In this document: positions 26,975-35,085 of the stretch, piece after piece
Numbering within the stretch: the stretch's first letter is position 1
How the letters are laid out: every line of letters starts with the position of its first letter
DNA from: Opitutaceae bacterium
Lineage (GTDB): Bacteria; Verrucomicrobiota; Verrucomicrobiia; Opitutales; Opitutaceae
Direction: 5' to 3'
Length of the DNA: 40,753 nt
NCBI GenBank assembly: GCA_005792355.1
Contig: SXSC01000317.1
Coordinates: 1-40,753, forward strand
Program-made: the position numbers and the translations under genes
Notes under the pieces: model-generated
The model's input: the letters and a program-made list of their open reading frames with translations, nothing else
What the model was told of the DNA's origin: nothing
Databases searched by the model: none

Positions 26975-28381
26975 TTACGGGCGGAATTCGCGCTGGAAGA
27001 GCGCCGTGCCGTCCATGGCAAAGAACTGGCACCTGAGCGTGCGGTCGGTCCGGTAGCTGACCGTGAGGAATCCACCGCGGCTCGCCGAGTAGGGGCGTTC
27101 GACGCCTTCGAACATCGGCGGAACCGGCTGCGTGTGTTCATCGGAAGTCGGCCCGCAGCTGAATTCCGGGATGTTGCGGCCGTTGCGCTTGTCGATCGAG
27201 TGATACTGCCAGTGGCGGTCGCCGCACATCAAAATGACGTTGCTGACGCGGTTGTCCTTCAGCCAGTCGAGGAACGCCTGCCCCTCCTGCCAGAATCCGT
27301 TCAGGTTGGCGTGATTGTCGCCCTTCATCAGGCGGTCCGGGCCGATAATCGGATTCGGCGAGATGATGATGCGGTGGTCGGCATCGCTGGCGAGGAGGGT
27401 CTGCTTGAGCCAGGCCTTCTGCTCCGCACCCCAAATCGATTTGTTCGGACCGTCCTCCATCTGATTCGGCGAGCGGTAATCGCGATTTTCCAGCATCCAG
27501 ATTTGGACGCCCCGGCCCCAGCGGACGGTGCGGTAAGTTTTTTCGCCCATGGGAAACACCTGCTTGAAGGTGCGGATGCCCTCCTCGTGCGTGAGCCAGG
27601 CGACGTCGAGCTTCTGCTCGCCTTTGGTCTCGGTGTAGCGCGCGCCGGGGTCGGCTCGCTTCGCCTTCACCCATTTGCCCTTCATGTAGGGGTCGCCGTC
27701 GTTGAAGCGATAGTCGTGATCGTCCTTCATGAAGTAACCGCCGACGTCGCGGTAATACTCCTTCATCGTCGGAAGGCCGAACATTTTTTGGTACGCCTGC
27801 CACGCTTGCGGGACGTTGCGCGCGAGGCCCTCGCCGTCGTAGTAAACCGTGTCGCCGGCCGAGACACAGAAGTCGGGTTTTTGTGCGATCATGGGCCGGT
27901 AGGTCTTTTCACCGCGGGTGTCCTGGCACGTGGTCACGTGGAACGTCACCGGCGCGCGCTGATCGGGGGAGGGTGCGGTGAGAAACGAATGCCGCTCCGC
28001 GGTGGCGGCGGCCGCGCTGGCGGTCGCGCGATATTCGACCCGGTAGTAGTGGCGCGTGGCCGGCTGGAGGTTTTTCAGCGGAAACTGGATCGACCAGTCG
28101 GCGTCGGGGCGGACGTCAGCCCAGGGTGTCGTCGCGGGATTGGCGAACGACTCGCTGGTGCTGGTGTGCACGCGGGCCTGGCCGGTGCGACCGGGAATCA
28201 GGCCCGACGCCTCCTGGCCGGGGGTGGCGGTCAGGCGCACGAGAACAATGGCCGTGCGGTCCGTGATCTCGCCGGCCTTGGCGCCGCTGCCGACAAAGAG
28301 ATCGGCGGCGGCGAGCGGCGTGACGCTGAACACGAGGGCGGATAACAGGGTAGCCGGAACGTGGCGGTGGATGAGTTTCAT
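26975..28381 (-). CDS. PhoD-like alkaline phosphatase
   Basis: 468 aa with a signal peptide (VPATLLSALVFSVTPLAAA). An N-terminal Fn3/purple-phosphatase-like domain (TARHYYRVEYRAT region) precedes a metallophosphatase core: DFCVSAGDTVYYDG, FMKDDHDYRFND, ISPNPIIGPDR, NVILMCGDRHWQYHS. These match the PhoD-like family (PF09423), which removes phosphate from mono- or diesters outside the cytoplasm with Ca/Fe-type metal sites. ATG 28381 is chosen since the signal peptide begins there; the frame is open upstream but reads as non-coding. A 22-bp palindrome lies 139 bp upstream. Confidence 0.88.
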   Translation of the reverse strand: MKLIHRHVPATLLSALVFSVTPLAAADLFVGSGAKAGEITDRTAIVLVRLTATPGQEASGLIPGRTGQARVHTSTSESFANPATTPWADVRPDADWSIQFPLKNLQPATRHYYRVEYRATASAAAATAERHSFLTAPSPDQRAPVTFHVTTCQDTRGEKTYRPMIAQKPDFCVSAGDTVYYDGEGLARNVPQAWQAYQKMFGLPTMKEYYRDVGGYFMKDDHDYRFNDGDPYMKGKWVKAKRADPGARYTETKGEQKLDVAWLTHEEGIRTFKQVFPMGEKTYRTVRWGRGVQIWMLENRDYRSPNQMEDGPNKSIWGAEQKAWLKQTLLASDADHRIIISPNPIIGPDRLMKGDNHANLNGFWQEGQAFLDWLKDNRVSNVILMCGDRHWQYHSIDKRNGRNIPEFSCGPTSDEHTQPVPPMFEGVERPYSASRGGFLTVSYRTDRTLRCQFFAMDGTALFQREFRP

Positions 28382-28519
28382 GGATGCGATTTCAAAAGGC
28401 GGCGGAACGCCGATCGGGTCGGTGCGCGGCCGGAGCGTTGACGGTGCGGCGGGTGGCGTCAACTTTAGGTCGACCGTGACCGTCCGAGGGAGTGCGGGTG
28501 CCCTGATACCCGCCGATCG

Positions 28520-28541
28520 CGCTCTACCGTACGGTAGAGCG
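28520..28541. promoter_or_regulatory. 22-bp perfect palindrome, candidate operator
   Basis: A perfect, gapless palindrome whose half-site is CGCTCTACCGT, in the 188-bp gap between the PQQ-propeller stop and the PhoD-like start. It could be a binding site for a dimeric repressor acting on the PhoD-like gene, or a hairpin after the upstream gene (no T-run follows). Confidence 0.5.
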
Positions 28542-28569
28542 GGGTGAGGGCGCCCCGCCTCCATCGGAT

Positions 28570-29934
28570 TCAGCGTCGACCGGAAACTGCGCCGGCCGCC
28601 CGTAGATCGACGCAAATGATCTCCTGGTCGTTGCGCACATAAACGCTGCGGTGGGCGAAGGCCGGATGCGACCAGTGCACCGCGCGTGCGCCGGCTTTGT
28701 TGGTGGGTTTCAGCAGGTGGGTGCGGCTGACCTCCTCATAGCCGGCCGGGCTCAGGCGGGCGATGATGAGATCGCCCTTTTCGTTGTAGATGAAGAAACG
28801 GTCCTCGTGTTTGACCAGAAACGCCGTCACCCAGCGTGCCGGTTTGCCGTCGGCGGTCGTGGGGGCCAGGGTTTCCCACACGCGCTCGCCCGTCGCCATT
28901 TTCAGACAGCGGAGCTGGCCGAAGCTGCAGACGCCGTAGATGTATCCGTTCTCCAAGAACGGTGTGCCCATCAGGCTGTGCAGGCCCTCGGCCCGGCTTT
29001 CGTTGGGGCCCTTCAGGCTCCAGACCTCGGTCGCCGCGGGTTGGGCCGGGTCCAGCCGCAGGAGCTTTGAGCCGTCGAAAAACGCCGAGACGAAAAGAAA
29101 GTCGCCGGATTTCCGCGGCGTGCCGATGGCGTGGCCCAACTTTGTCTTGAATGGGACGGACCAAAAAACCTTGCCGGTGGCGGGGTCGAGTCCGTTGAGC
29201 GTTTCGGCGTCCCAGACGATCAACTGCCGTGCGCCGCCGGCCTCGATGATCACCGGGCTGGAGTAACCCGGCTCATGGGGCGGCAGGGCGCTCCACAGCT
29301 CGCGCCCGGTCTCCTTGTCGAAAGCCACCACGGTCTGGTGCTCGCCGCCGACGACGCAAATCAGCCGGTGGCCGTCGATGAGCGGCGCTCCGGCGAAGCC
29401 CCACAGCTGTGTCCTGGCTCCATGGTCCTTTTTGAAATCGCGCGCCCAGATCACCTTGCCGGTGGCCACCTCGAGGCAATGCAGGTTGCCCTCGGCGCCG
29501 ACGGTGTACACGCGCGGGCCGTCGAAGGTCGGACACGCCCGCGGCCCCGAGGGGTAGCTGATGTTGTAGGGACAGTCGTACTCGTATTCCCAAAGTACAC
29601 GGCCATCCGCTTCGTTCAGGCAGAGGATGCGTTCGCGGCCGGTTTCGGCGGTCCGGCTCAGGGCGTTGCCGGTGTTTCCGCGCGTCGACGAATCCGGCCG
29701 GTCGGTGAGAACGACGCGGCCGTTCGCCACGACCGGACTGCTATAACCCGCGCCGATGGGAGTGCGCCAGCGGACCGGCGGGCCTCCGGCCGGAAACGTG
29801 TCCACAATCCCATTCTCCCGCCACACGCCGTCCCGCTGCGGTCCCTGCCACTGCGGCCAGTCGGCGGCCGACAGCCCCGCGGAGCCTGCGAGGCTCAACG
29901 CCAGCCGGAAAAATGAGCGCGGATGAAGGTGCAT
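28570..29934 (-). CDS. Secreted PQQ-like beta-propeller protein
   Basis: 454 aa with a signal peptide (FFRLALSLAGSAGLSAA). ADWPQWQGPQRDGV at the mature N-terminus and repeating blades such as GNLHCLEVATGKVIWARDF, VVAFDKETGRELWSAL, LNGLDPATGKVFWSV and LRCLKMATGERVWETL are typical of PQQ_2 propeller proteins. No dehydrogenase catalytic motif is seen, so it is probably a binding or scaffolding propeller, often found in Planctomycetes/Verrucomicrobia secretomes. It follows the beta-helix gene by 55 bp on the same strand. Role unknown. Confidence 0.85.
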   Translation of the reverse strand: MHLHPRSFFRLALSLAGSAGLSAADWPQWQGPQRDGVWRENGIVDTFPAGGPPVRWRTPIGAGYSSPVVANGRVVLTDRPDSSTRGNTGNALSRTAETGRERILCLNEADGRVLWEYEYDCPYNISYPSGPRACPTFDGPRVYTVGAEGNLHCLEVATGKVIWARDFKKDHGARTQLWGFAGAPLIDGHRLICVVGGEHQTVVAFDKETGRELWSALPPHEPGYSSPVIIEAGGARQLIVWDAETLNGLDPATGKVFWSVPFKTKLGHAIGTPRKSGDFLFVSAFFDGSKLLRLDPAQPAATEVWSLKGPNESRAEGLHSLMGTPFLENGYIYGVCSFGQLRCLKMATGERVWETLAPTTADGKPARWVTAFLVKHEDRFFIYNEKGDLIIARLSPAGYEEVSRTHLLKPTNKAGARAVHWSHPAFAHRSVYVRNDQEIICVDLRAAGAVSGRR

Positions 29935-29989
29935 GCGAAAGCGGCGTTGTCGGCGAAGCGTGCCGGCCCCGTCAATCTTCGTTCGCTGA

Positions 29990-31561
29990 TTAGCGCCGTG
30001 CGTCCGCCTCCAGCGCGCCGAGGGTCACGCGACCGCCGGGCGCATTCGCCGGTCGCCCGGCGAAATCGAATGTGCCGTGATTCGGCAGTGCGATCCCGGC
30101 GCGGATCGCAGGTGAATCATCGCCCAAGCGATACGCCAGCGCCGCCGCCTCGCGTCCCGCGCCCGCCTGGCCCGGCTGCGCGAGCCGGGGATCGCTGGTC
30201 AGCTTGTGGGCGTCGGCCGGCTCGCTGGGCGGATGCAGGCCAAAAAAGAGATTGTGATCATAACGGTTATTTTTGCTTTCGCCCATCTCGTAAACGGCCC
30301 GCGGGCACGCGTTGACGATGATGTTGTTGAAAAACGAAACTCCGTTTGACCAGCCTCCCCACGTCTTGTGGTAGATGATGCGCGGTGGATCGCCCGCCGC
30401 GCGCGGATTGGCCATGTCGGGTTTCGCGTAGAGCGTGTTGTTGTGGACGAGCGCGTTCGTGACCGTGCCCGAAATGCGGATGAGATTTCCGCCGTCGTTC
30501 TCGCTGATGTTGTAGCGCACGATCGTGCCGTCGTTGAAGCCGTTGGCTCGGCCGCCCTGGCTGCAGATCAGAATGAAGCCATAGTCGTTGTCGTGGCTGT
30601 AATTGAACTGAAAGATGCTGCGCCGGCAGTTGTAGTCGCTGTCGAATCCGGCGGCGTCGCTGTCACCGGGATTGTACTTTGTGAAACAGGATTCGTTGAA
30701 CTGCACGAGCGCGTCGTCGCAGTGGAAGACAAACATGGCATTGCCGCTGCCGAGCCAGCCGCACTCGCGGAAATAATTTCGTTCGATGAGCGGGGCCGCG
30801 GCGCCCCGCACGAGGAGGCCGTTGCGAGCGATCCGCTCGAACCGGTTGCCGCGGATCACCACCCGGCGGCTCGGAAACCACGTTCGGGAATCGTTTTCAC
30901 GGTGGCCGGCCATCCACGACGAGAGCATGACCATCCCCATCGGGCCGGAGTCGCGAATTTGGCAGCCTTCGATGAGCAAGTCGTCCCACGCAGTCGGGCG
31001 CTCGTTGCCCTCGATGATGGTCACGAGGCCGCCGAAGGATTTGGCGACGGTGTCGCCATCGTTGGTGTAGTCGGCCACGGCGTTCACGTCGTGAATCACG
31101 AGGTTCTTCAGGTGGATGTGCCGCACCCAACCGAGGTCTTTGGCGCGAATCTCAACCGCCCGGTGTCGCTGCGGCGCGCCGTCGGTAAAATTGGTGATTT
31201 CGAGGTTGGAGATTTCCCAGCCCTCCTGATTTTGCAGCCCGAGCACCCACGGCACGCGGCCGCGGCCGTGCAGCGCGGGAGCCGCGCCCGCGCCGTAGCG
31301 GTCGAGTACAATCGGGGCCTCCGGCGTGCCGGACCCAAGCGGGTGCAGTTGCACTCCCTCCCACATGCTGCCGGCGCGCAGGAGCAGGCGATCCCCGGGC
31401 GCGAACGCCGTGGCGTTCACTTTGGCCGTCGAACGCCACGCACGCTCGGGCGCACGACCGTCGCGCGCATCGTCGCCGTCGCGGCTGTCCAGGTGGTAGG
31501 TCGCGGCCGGCACATGTGTTCCGGCGGCAATCGCCAGGAGGAAAAAAATATTCAGCCTCAT
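29990..31561 (-). CDS. Secreted right-handed parallel beta-helix protein
   Basis: 523 aa with a signal peptide (MRLNIFFLLAIAAGTHVPAA). The mature start TYHLDSRDGDDARDGRAPERAW is the common N-terminal element of secreted beta-helix proteins. Repeating short strands follow (WEISNLEITNF, HIHLKNLVIHDVNAV, DLLIEGCQIRDSG, RVVIRGNRFERIARNG, YNISENDGGNLI). Such folds are shared by polysaccharide lyases, galacturonases and adhesins; no catalytic site can be named. The start overlaps the amidase stop by ATGA (31558-31561), giving a coupled pair. Confidence 0.8.
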   Translation of the reverse strand: MRLNIFFLLAIAAGTHVPAATYHLDSRDGDDARDGRAPERAWRSTAKVNATAFAPGDRLLLRAGSMWEGVQLHPLGSGTPEAPIVLDRYGAGAAPALHGRGRVPWVLGLQNQEGWEISNLEITNFTDGAPQRHRAVEIRAKDLGWVRHIHLKNLVIHDVNAVADYTNDGDTVAKSFGGLVTIIEGNERPTAWDDLLIEGCQIRDSGPMGMVMLSSWMAGHRENDSRTWFPSRRVVIRGNRFERIARNGLLVRGAAAPLIERNYFRECGWLGSGNAMFVFHCDDALVQFNESCFTKYNPGDSDAAGFDSDYNCRRSIFQFNYSHDNDYGFILICSQGGRANGFNDGTIVRYNISENDGGNLIRISGTVTNALVHNNTLYAKPDMANPRAAGDPPRIIYHKTWGGWSNGVSFFNNIIVNACPRAVYEMGESKNNRYDHNLFFGLHPPSEPADAHKLTSDPRLAQPGQAGAGREAAALAYRLGDDSPAIRAGIALPNHGTFDFAGRPANAPGGRVTLGALEADARR

Positions 31562-32592
31562 TGCACCGGGTCGGAAAAAGCCGGCAACCCGAGTTCGCGC
31601 CGCGCGCCGCCGATCAACCGATCCCAGTCGAAAGCGGGACCGGGGTCGGTCTTGTTGGTCTGGATGTGGTAGTGGCCGAGCACGCCGCCGTAGGCCCTCA
31701 GGGCCTCGTCTGGCAGTTTCTGCGTGACGAGTTTTCGGTCCGCCCCGCGCGGGTAGTCACACACGATTTTGGGAAACACCCTGCACAGGGCGGCGGTGAG
31801 CTTGGTGAGCGCGGCATATTGCTCGGGGGTGAGGTCGTATTGCACGAGGTCGGTGTGCTGGATGGTGCCCCGCACGGGCTCGGCGCGGGCGGGGCGGCCG
31901 GTGAAGTTCTTGGTGTAAATCATCGGGTCGCCGAGGCGCTCGGGAATCTTGATGTAGGGGCGGCCGGCGGGGTCGCGGTGGTACCACTCGTCGAGCACCT
32001 TGGTGTCGCCGGGCGGGTAGGCGCCCATGTTGGCGATCTCGATGCCGACTGAGCGATCGTTGGAAGTGGTCGCGTGGCGCGCGCGCTCCTTGAGATCGAG
32101 CGTCTGGTAAATGGTGCCGTCAAGATCCAGCATGAAGTGCACGCTCAGCCCGCGGTGGTCGTGCAGCACGTTGAAGCACACCTTGCTGATCCCGCAGACG
32201 TCATAGTGGACCACGAATTGATCGACGACGCGCTGCAACTTGGGCAGGTCCCAGCCGCCGCCGCGCACGCGTTCGATTTCTTCGGGCGTGAGCGAGTTCT
32301 GGCGCACGCTGTAGCGGTTGGGCGTGCCGAGTTTCTTCACGGCCTCCGGCGTTTTCTCCCAGCTGCTCTCAGCGTAGGGGCTGAAACGGCGCTCGACCCG
32401 GTAGGCGTCGTAGCCGCCCGGTTCCATCCACGTGACAACGCGCGTGCCAGTGTGGATGAACTGACCGGCGACGACGATTTCATCGCCGGTGCGCGGGGCC
32501 GGAGTGCCGGGTCGGATGGTGCGGCAGCTCGTGAGGACGAGCGAGCCGAGGGTGAGCGCGAATAGGCAGAGCGGGCGGGTGGCTGGGCGCAT
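31558..32592 (-). CDS. N-acetylmuramoyl-L-alanine amidase, AmpD-like lipoprotein
   Basis: 344 aa. N-terminal lipobox LVLTSC predicts a lipoprotein. The Amidase_2 zinc-site pattern is visible: FVVHYDVCG, VSFM-type strand VHFMLDLDGTIYQTL, RSVGIEIAN, IQHTDLVQYDLTPEQY and the terminal HYHIQTNKTDPGPAFDW typical of AmpD-like enzymes. It cuts the MurNAc-L-Ala bond of peptidoglycan or muropeptides. First gene of a coupled pair with the beta-helix gene. Divergent from namZ, which acts on peptidoglycan sugar ends, so the two may share a cell-wall turnover role. Confidence 0.9.
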   Translation of the reverse strand: MRPATRPLCLFALTLGSLVLTSCRTIRPGTPAPRTGDEIVVAGQFIHTGTRVVTWMEPGGYDAYRVERRFSPYAESSWEKTPEAVKKLGTPNRYSVRQNSLTPEEIERVRGGGWDLPKLQRVVDQFVVHYDVCGISKVCFNVLHDHRGLSVHFMLDLDGTIYQTLDLKERARHATTSNDRSVGIEIANMGAYPPGDTKVLDEWYHRDPAGRPYIKIPERLGDPMIYTKNFTGRPARAEPVRGTIQHTDLVQYDLTPEQYAALTKLTAALCRVFPKIVCDYPRGADRKLVTQKLPDEALRAYGGVLGHYHIQTNKTDPGPAFDWDRLIGGARRELGLPAFSDPVQ

Positions 32593-32768
32593 GGGGGAGT
32601 GGAGGCGACTTCAGCGCAACCGGTGCGCGGGCACAATCGCGAATGCTGACGATGGCTGGACGAGGGCGCATCGACGGGCTGCCGGCTGCGGGATCCGCGC
32701 TGGCTAGCAATTCGAGCGTGGAGACCAACATGTTGGTTCTGGTGCTTAACGGCATAACCAGACCATTT

Positions 32769-32893
32769 TACCACGGAGAACACAGAGGAGAAGACCAAGA
32801 AATTGAAGGGAAAGTGCTTCACCCCGTCAGTGCGTCGCCTTGGCCGGGCTTTTCGGCAGGCGGTAGTCTCTGTGTCCTCTGCGTCTCTGTGGT
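32769..32893. repeat. Facing CACAGAG-type repeats, pair 1
   Basis: Left arm 32769-32795 (ACCACGGAGAACACAGAGG...) and right arm 32864-32893, whose reverse complement reads ACCACAGAGACGCAGAGGAC. The arms are imperfect reverse complements ~70 bp apart. This kind of repeat is widespread in intergenic DNA of several phyla; I do not take it for CRISPR. Confidence 0.6.
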
Positions 32894-32905
32894 GCAAATC
32901 CGGCT

Positions 32906-32949
32906 GCGTGCGAAGCACGCCACTTTTTTCGAACGCAGTCTCGAAAAAA
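32906..32949. repeat. Two adjacent perfect hairpins
   Basis: GCGTGC-GAA-GCACGC at 32906-32920, then TTTTTTCGA/TCGAAAAAA with an 8-nt loop at 32924-32949 (stem extends to 10 bp with the flanking C-G). The T- and A-runs could act as a terminator in either direction. Confidence 0.55.
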
Positions 32950-33008
32950 GGCCGCGCTGCTATCCGTCCGAATCGCGCGCTGCGGCGACGATTTTGATCG
33001 TTGCTCAG

Positions 33009-33031
33009 GGAGCGGCGGTTGCCCAACCGCC
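33009..33031. repeat. REP-like hairpin repeat, copy 2 (inverted)
   Basis: Exact reverse complement of the 23-nt unit at 19744-19766, with core GGCGGTTGCCCAACCGCC. Confidence 0.6.
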
Positions 33032-33033
33032 CC

Positions 33034-33058
33034 TCCTTCGGTTGCGGCTGTCGCGGTG
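33034..33058 (+). repeat. 25-bp direct repeat, copy 1
   Basis: Begins TCCTTCGGTTGCGGCTG and is identical over 25 bp to 33223-33247. Confidence 0.7.
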
Positions 33059-33100
33059 GGCTACTATTGATCAATTTCGATCCTGGTTGAGACGATCTTT

Positions 33101-33215
33101 TGCCACAGAGATCACGGAGGGAAAAGAGAGGCCACAGAGCGGAGGAGCGGGCGTTCTTTTCCGGTGGTATTCTCTGTGACCTCCTGCCGGGCCTCAGTGA
33201 CCTCTGTGACCAGCG
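33101..33215. repeat. Facing CACAGAG-type repeats, pair 2
   Basis: Left arm 33101-33139 (GCCACAGAGATCACGGAGG..., then GGCCACAGAGCGG) and right arm 33168-33215 (TTCTCTGTGACCTCC..., GACCTCTGTGACC). Imperfect reverse complements, same family as pair 1. Confidence 0.6.
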
Positions 33216-33222
33216 GTTTGAT

Positions 33223-33247
33223 TCCTTCGGTTGCGGCTGTCGCGGTG
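33223..33247 (+). repeat. 25-bp direct repeat, copy 2
   Basis: Identical to 33034-33058; flanking bases differ on both sides. Confidence 0.7.
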
Positions 33248-33308
33248 CGAAATATCCGGGGGAGGAGGGCTGCGCCAGGTCGCAGCCGAACATGGTTCCT
33301 AACGCAAC

Positions 33309-33328
33309 GGCGCCGACAAAGCGGCGCC
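33309..33328. repeat. Hairpin GGCGCCG/CGGCGCC
   Basis: Perfect 7-bp stem with loop ACAAAG, about 100 bp upstream of namZ. Confidence 0.5.
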
Positions 33329-33431
33329 CTCAGAATATTCATGTGGTTGAGTACTCCGGCCGCTCCGTCAACCGACAGAGGTGTCAGACGAAACGGCTGG
33401 CGTCGGAGTCCGGCCCGTTTAGTGGTGCGGG

Positions 33432-34688
33432 ATGGGATTGATGCGACAGCTGTGTTCCGCGGGAGTAATCGTCTGCTGCCTGTTGACCCTTGTTGCCAAG
33501 GCCGCCTCCGGCGAGCCGCGTGTGCTGCTGGGCAACGAGGTGCTCGCCGCGGACGGCTTTGCGCTGCTCGCGGGCAAACACGTCGGACTCATCACTAATC
33601 CGTCCGGCGTGAATCGGAATCTGCAAACCACGATCGACGTGCTGCGCGCCGCGCCGGGCGTGAAGCTCGTGGCGCTGTTCGGGCCGGAGCATGGCATCTA
33701 CGGCGACGTGCCAGCGGGCGACAAGGTCGAAAGCCGCACGGACTCCCGCACGGGACTGCCCGTGCACTCGCTCTACGGCGCGACGCGCAAACCAACGCCC
33801 GCGATGTTGCAGGGACTTGATGCACTCGTCTACGATCTGCAGGACACCGGGTGCCGCTCCTACACGTTTATCAGCACGATGGGGCTGGCAATGGAGGCGT
33901 GCGGCGAGGCGGGGGTTGAGTTCATCGTGCTCGACCGGCCGAATCCGCTGGGCGGGGTGCGGGTGGAGGGCACGCTGGTGGAGCAGGAGAAACAGCGTTC
34001 CTTCGTCAGCCAGTGGGATGTGCCCTATGTTTACGGCCTGACCTGTGGCGAGCTCGCGCTGATGATCAACGACCGCGGCTGGATCAAGCAACCGTGCCGG
34101 CTCACCGTCGTGCCGATGCGCGGTTGGCAGCGGACGATGGTGTGGCGCGAAACGGGGCTGCCGTGGGTGCCGGCCTCGCCGCACATTCCGCACGGGGAGT
34201 CGCCGCTGTTCCAGGTGGCGACGGGCATGCTCGGGGAGATCGGCGGGGTGAGTATCGGCGTGGGGTATACGCTGCCGTTTCAGACCGTAACGGCGCCAAA
34301 GGTGGACCCGCATGCGCTGGCGGCGAAGCTGAACGGCTACGGACTGACGGGGTTGTACTTCCGTCCGCTCACGTACAAGCCGTACTACGGCGCGTTCAAA
34401 GATGCGATCATCGGCGGCGTACAGTTGCATTTTACGGATCCGGCGGGAGCACCGCTCACCGCGATCAACTATTACGCGCTGGAGGCGCTGAAACAGGTGG
34501 CGGGCATCGACGTGTTCGCGGAGGCGGTGAAAGCGAACAAGAAGTTCGACATGTTCGACAAGGTGAACGGCACCGAGGCGACGCGACTGGCGCTGCAAGC
34601 CGGCAAATCGGCGGCGGAGATTGTCGCGGGCTGGAAGGTGGGCGAGGAGCAGTTCCGGCGGGAGCGGGTGAAATATCTGCGGTACTGA
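33432..34688 (+). CDS. namZ: Exo-beta-N-acetylmuramidase NamZ-like (DUF1343)
   Basis: 418 aa with a signal peptide (LCSAGVIVCCLLTLVAKAASG). DUF1343 signatures: KHVGLITNPSGVNRNLQTTIDVL, VALFGPEHGIYGDVPAGDKV, LPVHSLYGATRKPTP, ALVYDLQDTGCRSYTFISTM, IVLDRPNPLGG, GLTCGELALMIN and FRPLTYKPYYG. Family members release MurNAc from the non-reducing end of peptidoglycan fragments. The start is ATG 33432 or 33441; purine spacing does not decide. Divergent from the AmpD-like amidase. It is the last backbone gene before the element junction. Confidence 0.9.
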   Translation: MGLMRQLCSAGVIVCCLLTLVAKAASGEPRVLLGNEVLAADGFALLAGKHVGLITNPSGVNRNLQTTIDVLRAAPGVKLVALFGPEHGIYGDVPAGDKVESRTDSRTGLPVHSLYGATRKPTPAMLQGLDALVYDLQDTGCRSYTFISTMGLAMEACGEAGVEFIVLDRPNPLGGVRVEGTLVEQEKQRSFVSQWDVPYVYGLTCGELALMINDRGWIKQPCRLTVVPMRGWQRTMVWRETGLPWVPASPHIPHGESPLFQVATGMLGEIGGVSIGVGYTLPFQTVTAPKVDPHALAAKLNGYGLTGLYFRPLTYKPYYGAFKDAIIGGVQLHFTDPAGAPLTAINYYALEALKQVAGIDVFAEAVKANKKFDMFDKVNGTEATRLALQAGKSAAEIVAGWKVGEEQFRRERVKYLRY

Positions 34689-34857
34689 CGAAGCTGGGGG
34701 AGGGCGGGGAAGCGGGATATTTCGCGGCAGGATTCGAGCCCGCAACTGAGGGAATTCGGGCATCTCGAAATCGGGAATCGGGCCGTTGAAATCCGGGGAT
34801 TTCCGGGCCGCTCGGTCGAGTTCGTGCCGATCCGGTCCGCCCACCTCCGGCGGGCAG

Positions 34858-34874
34858 ATTCTCCTCCGGAGAAT
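34858..34874 (-). terminator. Hairpin downstream of the tRNA-Arg 3' end
   Basis: ATTCTCC-TCC-GGAGAAT, perfect 7-bp stem, 12 bp past the CCA end of the tRNA fragment when read on the minus strand. It is probably the original tRNA terminator, left on the chromosome side. A 10-bp palindrome TTTGCGCAAA lies between. Confidence 0.55.
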
Positions 34875-34885
34875 TTGCGCAAACC

Positions 34886-34931
34886 TGGTAGACCCGGAGG
34901 GACTCGAACCCCCGACCCCTTGGTTCGAAGC
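34886..34931 (-). other. Attachment site: 3' half of a tRNA-Arg(UCG) gene
   Basis: Read on the minus strand, this is tRNA from position 31 to the CCA: anticodon loop CTTCGAA (anticodon TCG), 3' anticodon stem CCAAG, variable region GGGTC, T-arm GGGGG-TTCGAGT-CCCTC, acceptor CGGGTCT, A73 and CCA. All these pair as expected, but the sequence 5' of the anticodon loop is not tRNA, so no complete gene is here. A tRNA 3' fragment next to an integrase is the classic leftover of site-specific integration (attL). The intact tRNA should lie at the other end of the element, beyond the window. Confidence 0.85.
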
Positions 34932-35085
34932 TAAAGTGTTCCATCCAAATCGGCTTTGTGTGAGAAGTACTTAGCTCGTAGCTGATCAAAAATAAGGGAA
35001 GAAAAAGGGAGAAAGTGCATTGACTGTGGCGCAGTGCAGTCCGACGTTGTCCGCCATAGAACGGGCAGGGGAATGCGTTCAAATC

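Larger units (their letters stand above)
32593..33431. other. Repeat- and hairpin-rich intergenic region
   Basis: 840 bp without a gene I can support, between the divergent amidase and namZ genes. It holds two facing pairs of CACAGAG-type repeats, two tight hairpins near 32906-32949, one copy of the REP-like unit shared with the gltX region, a 25-bp direct repeat and a final hairpin at 33309-33328. Promoters for both flanking genes must also lie here, but none is convincing by eye. Confidence 0.7.

Noticed and set aside
26906..28345. A 479-codon open frame opposite the PhoD-like gene
   Set aside because: Val/Ala/Arg-rich shadow; the PhoD motifs on the minus strand are decisive.
32769..33215. 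CACAGAG-type repeats as a CRISPR array
   Set aside because: Units are imperfect, face each other and have irregular spacing; no constant repeat-spacer pattern and no cas genes.
34724..34750. A T-loop-like GGATTCGAGCCC just left of the element junction
   Set aside because: No acceptor, D-arm or anticodon arm can be folded around it on either strand.
35020..35085. TTG start for the integrase
   Set aside because: The spacing to GGGAG is good, but integrase-like sequence starts at the ATG at 35086; kept only as an alternative.
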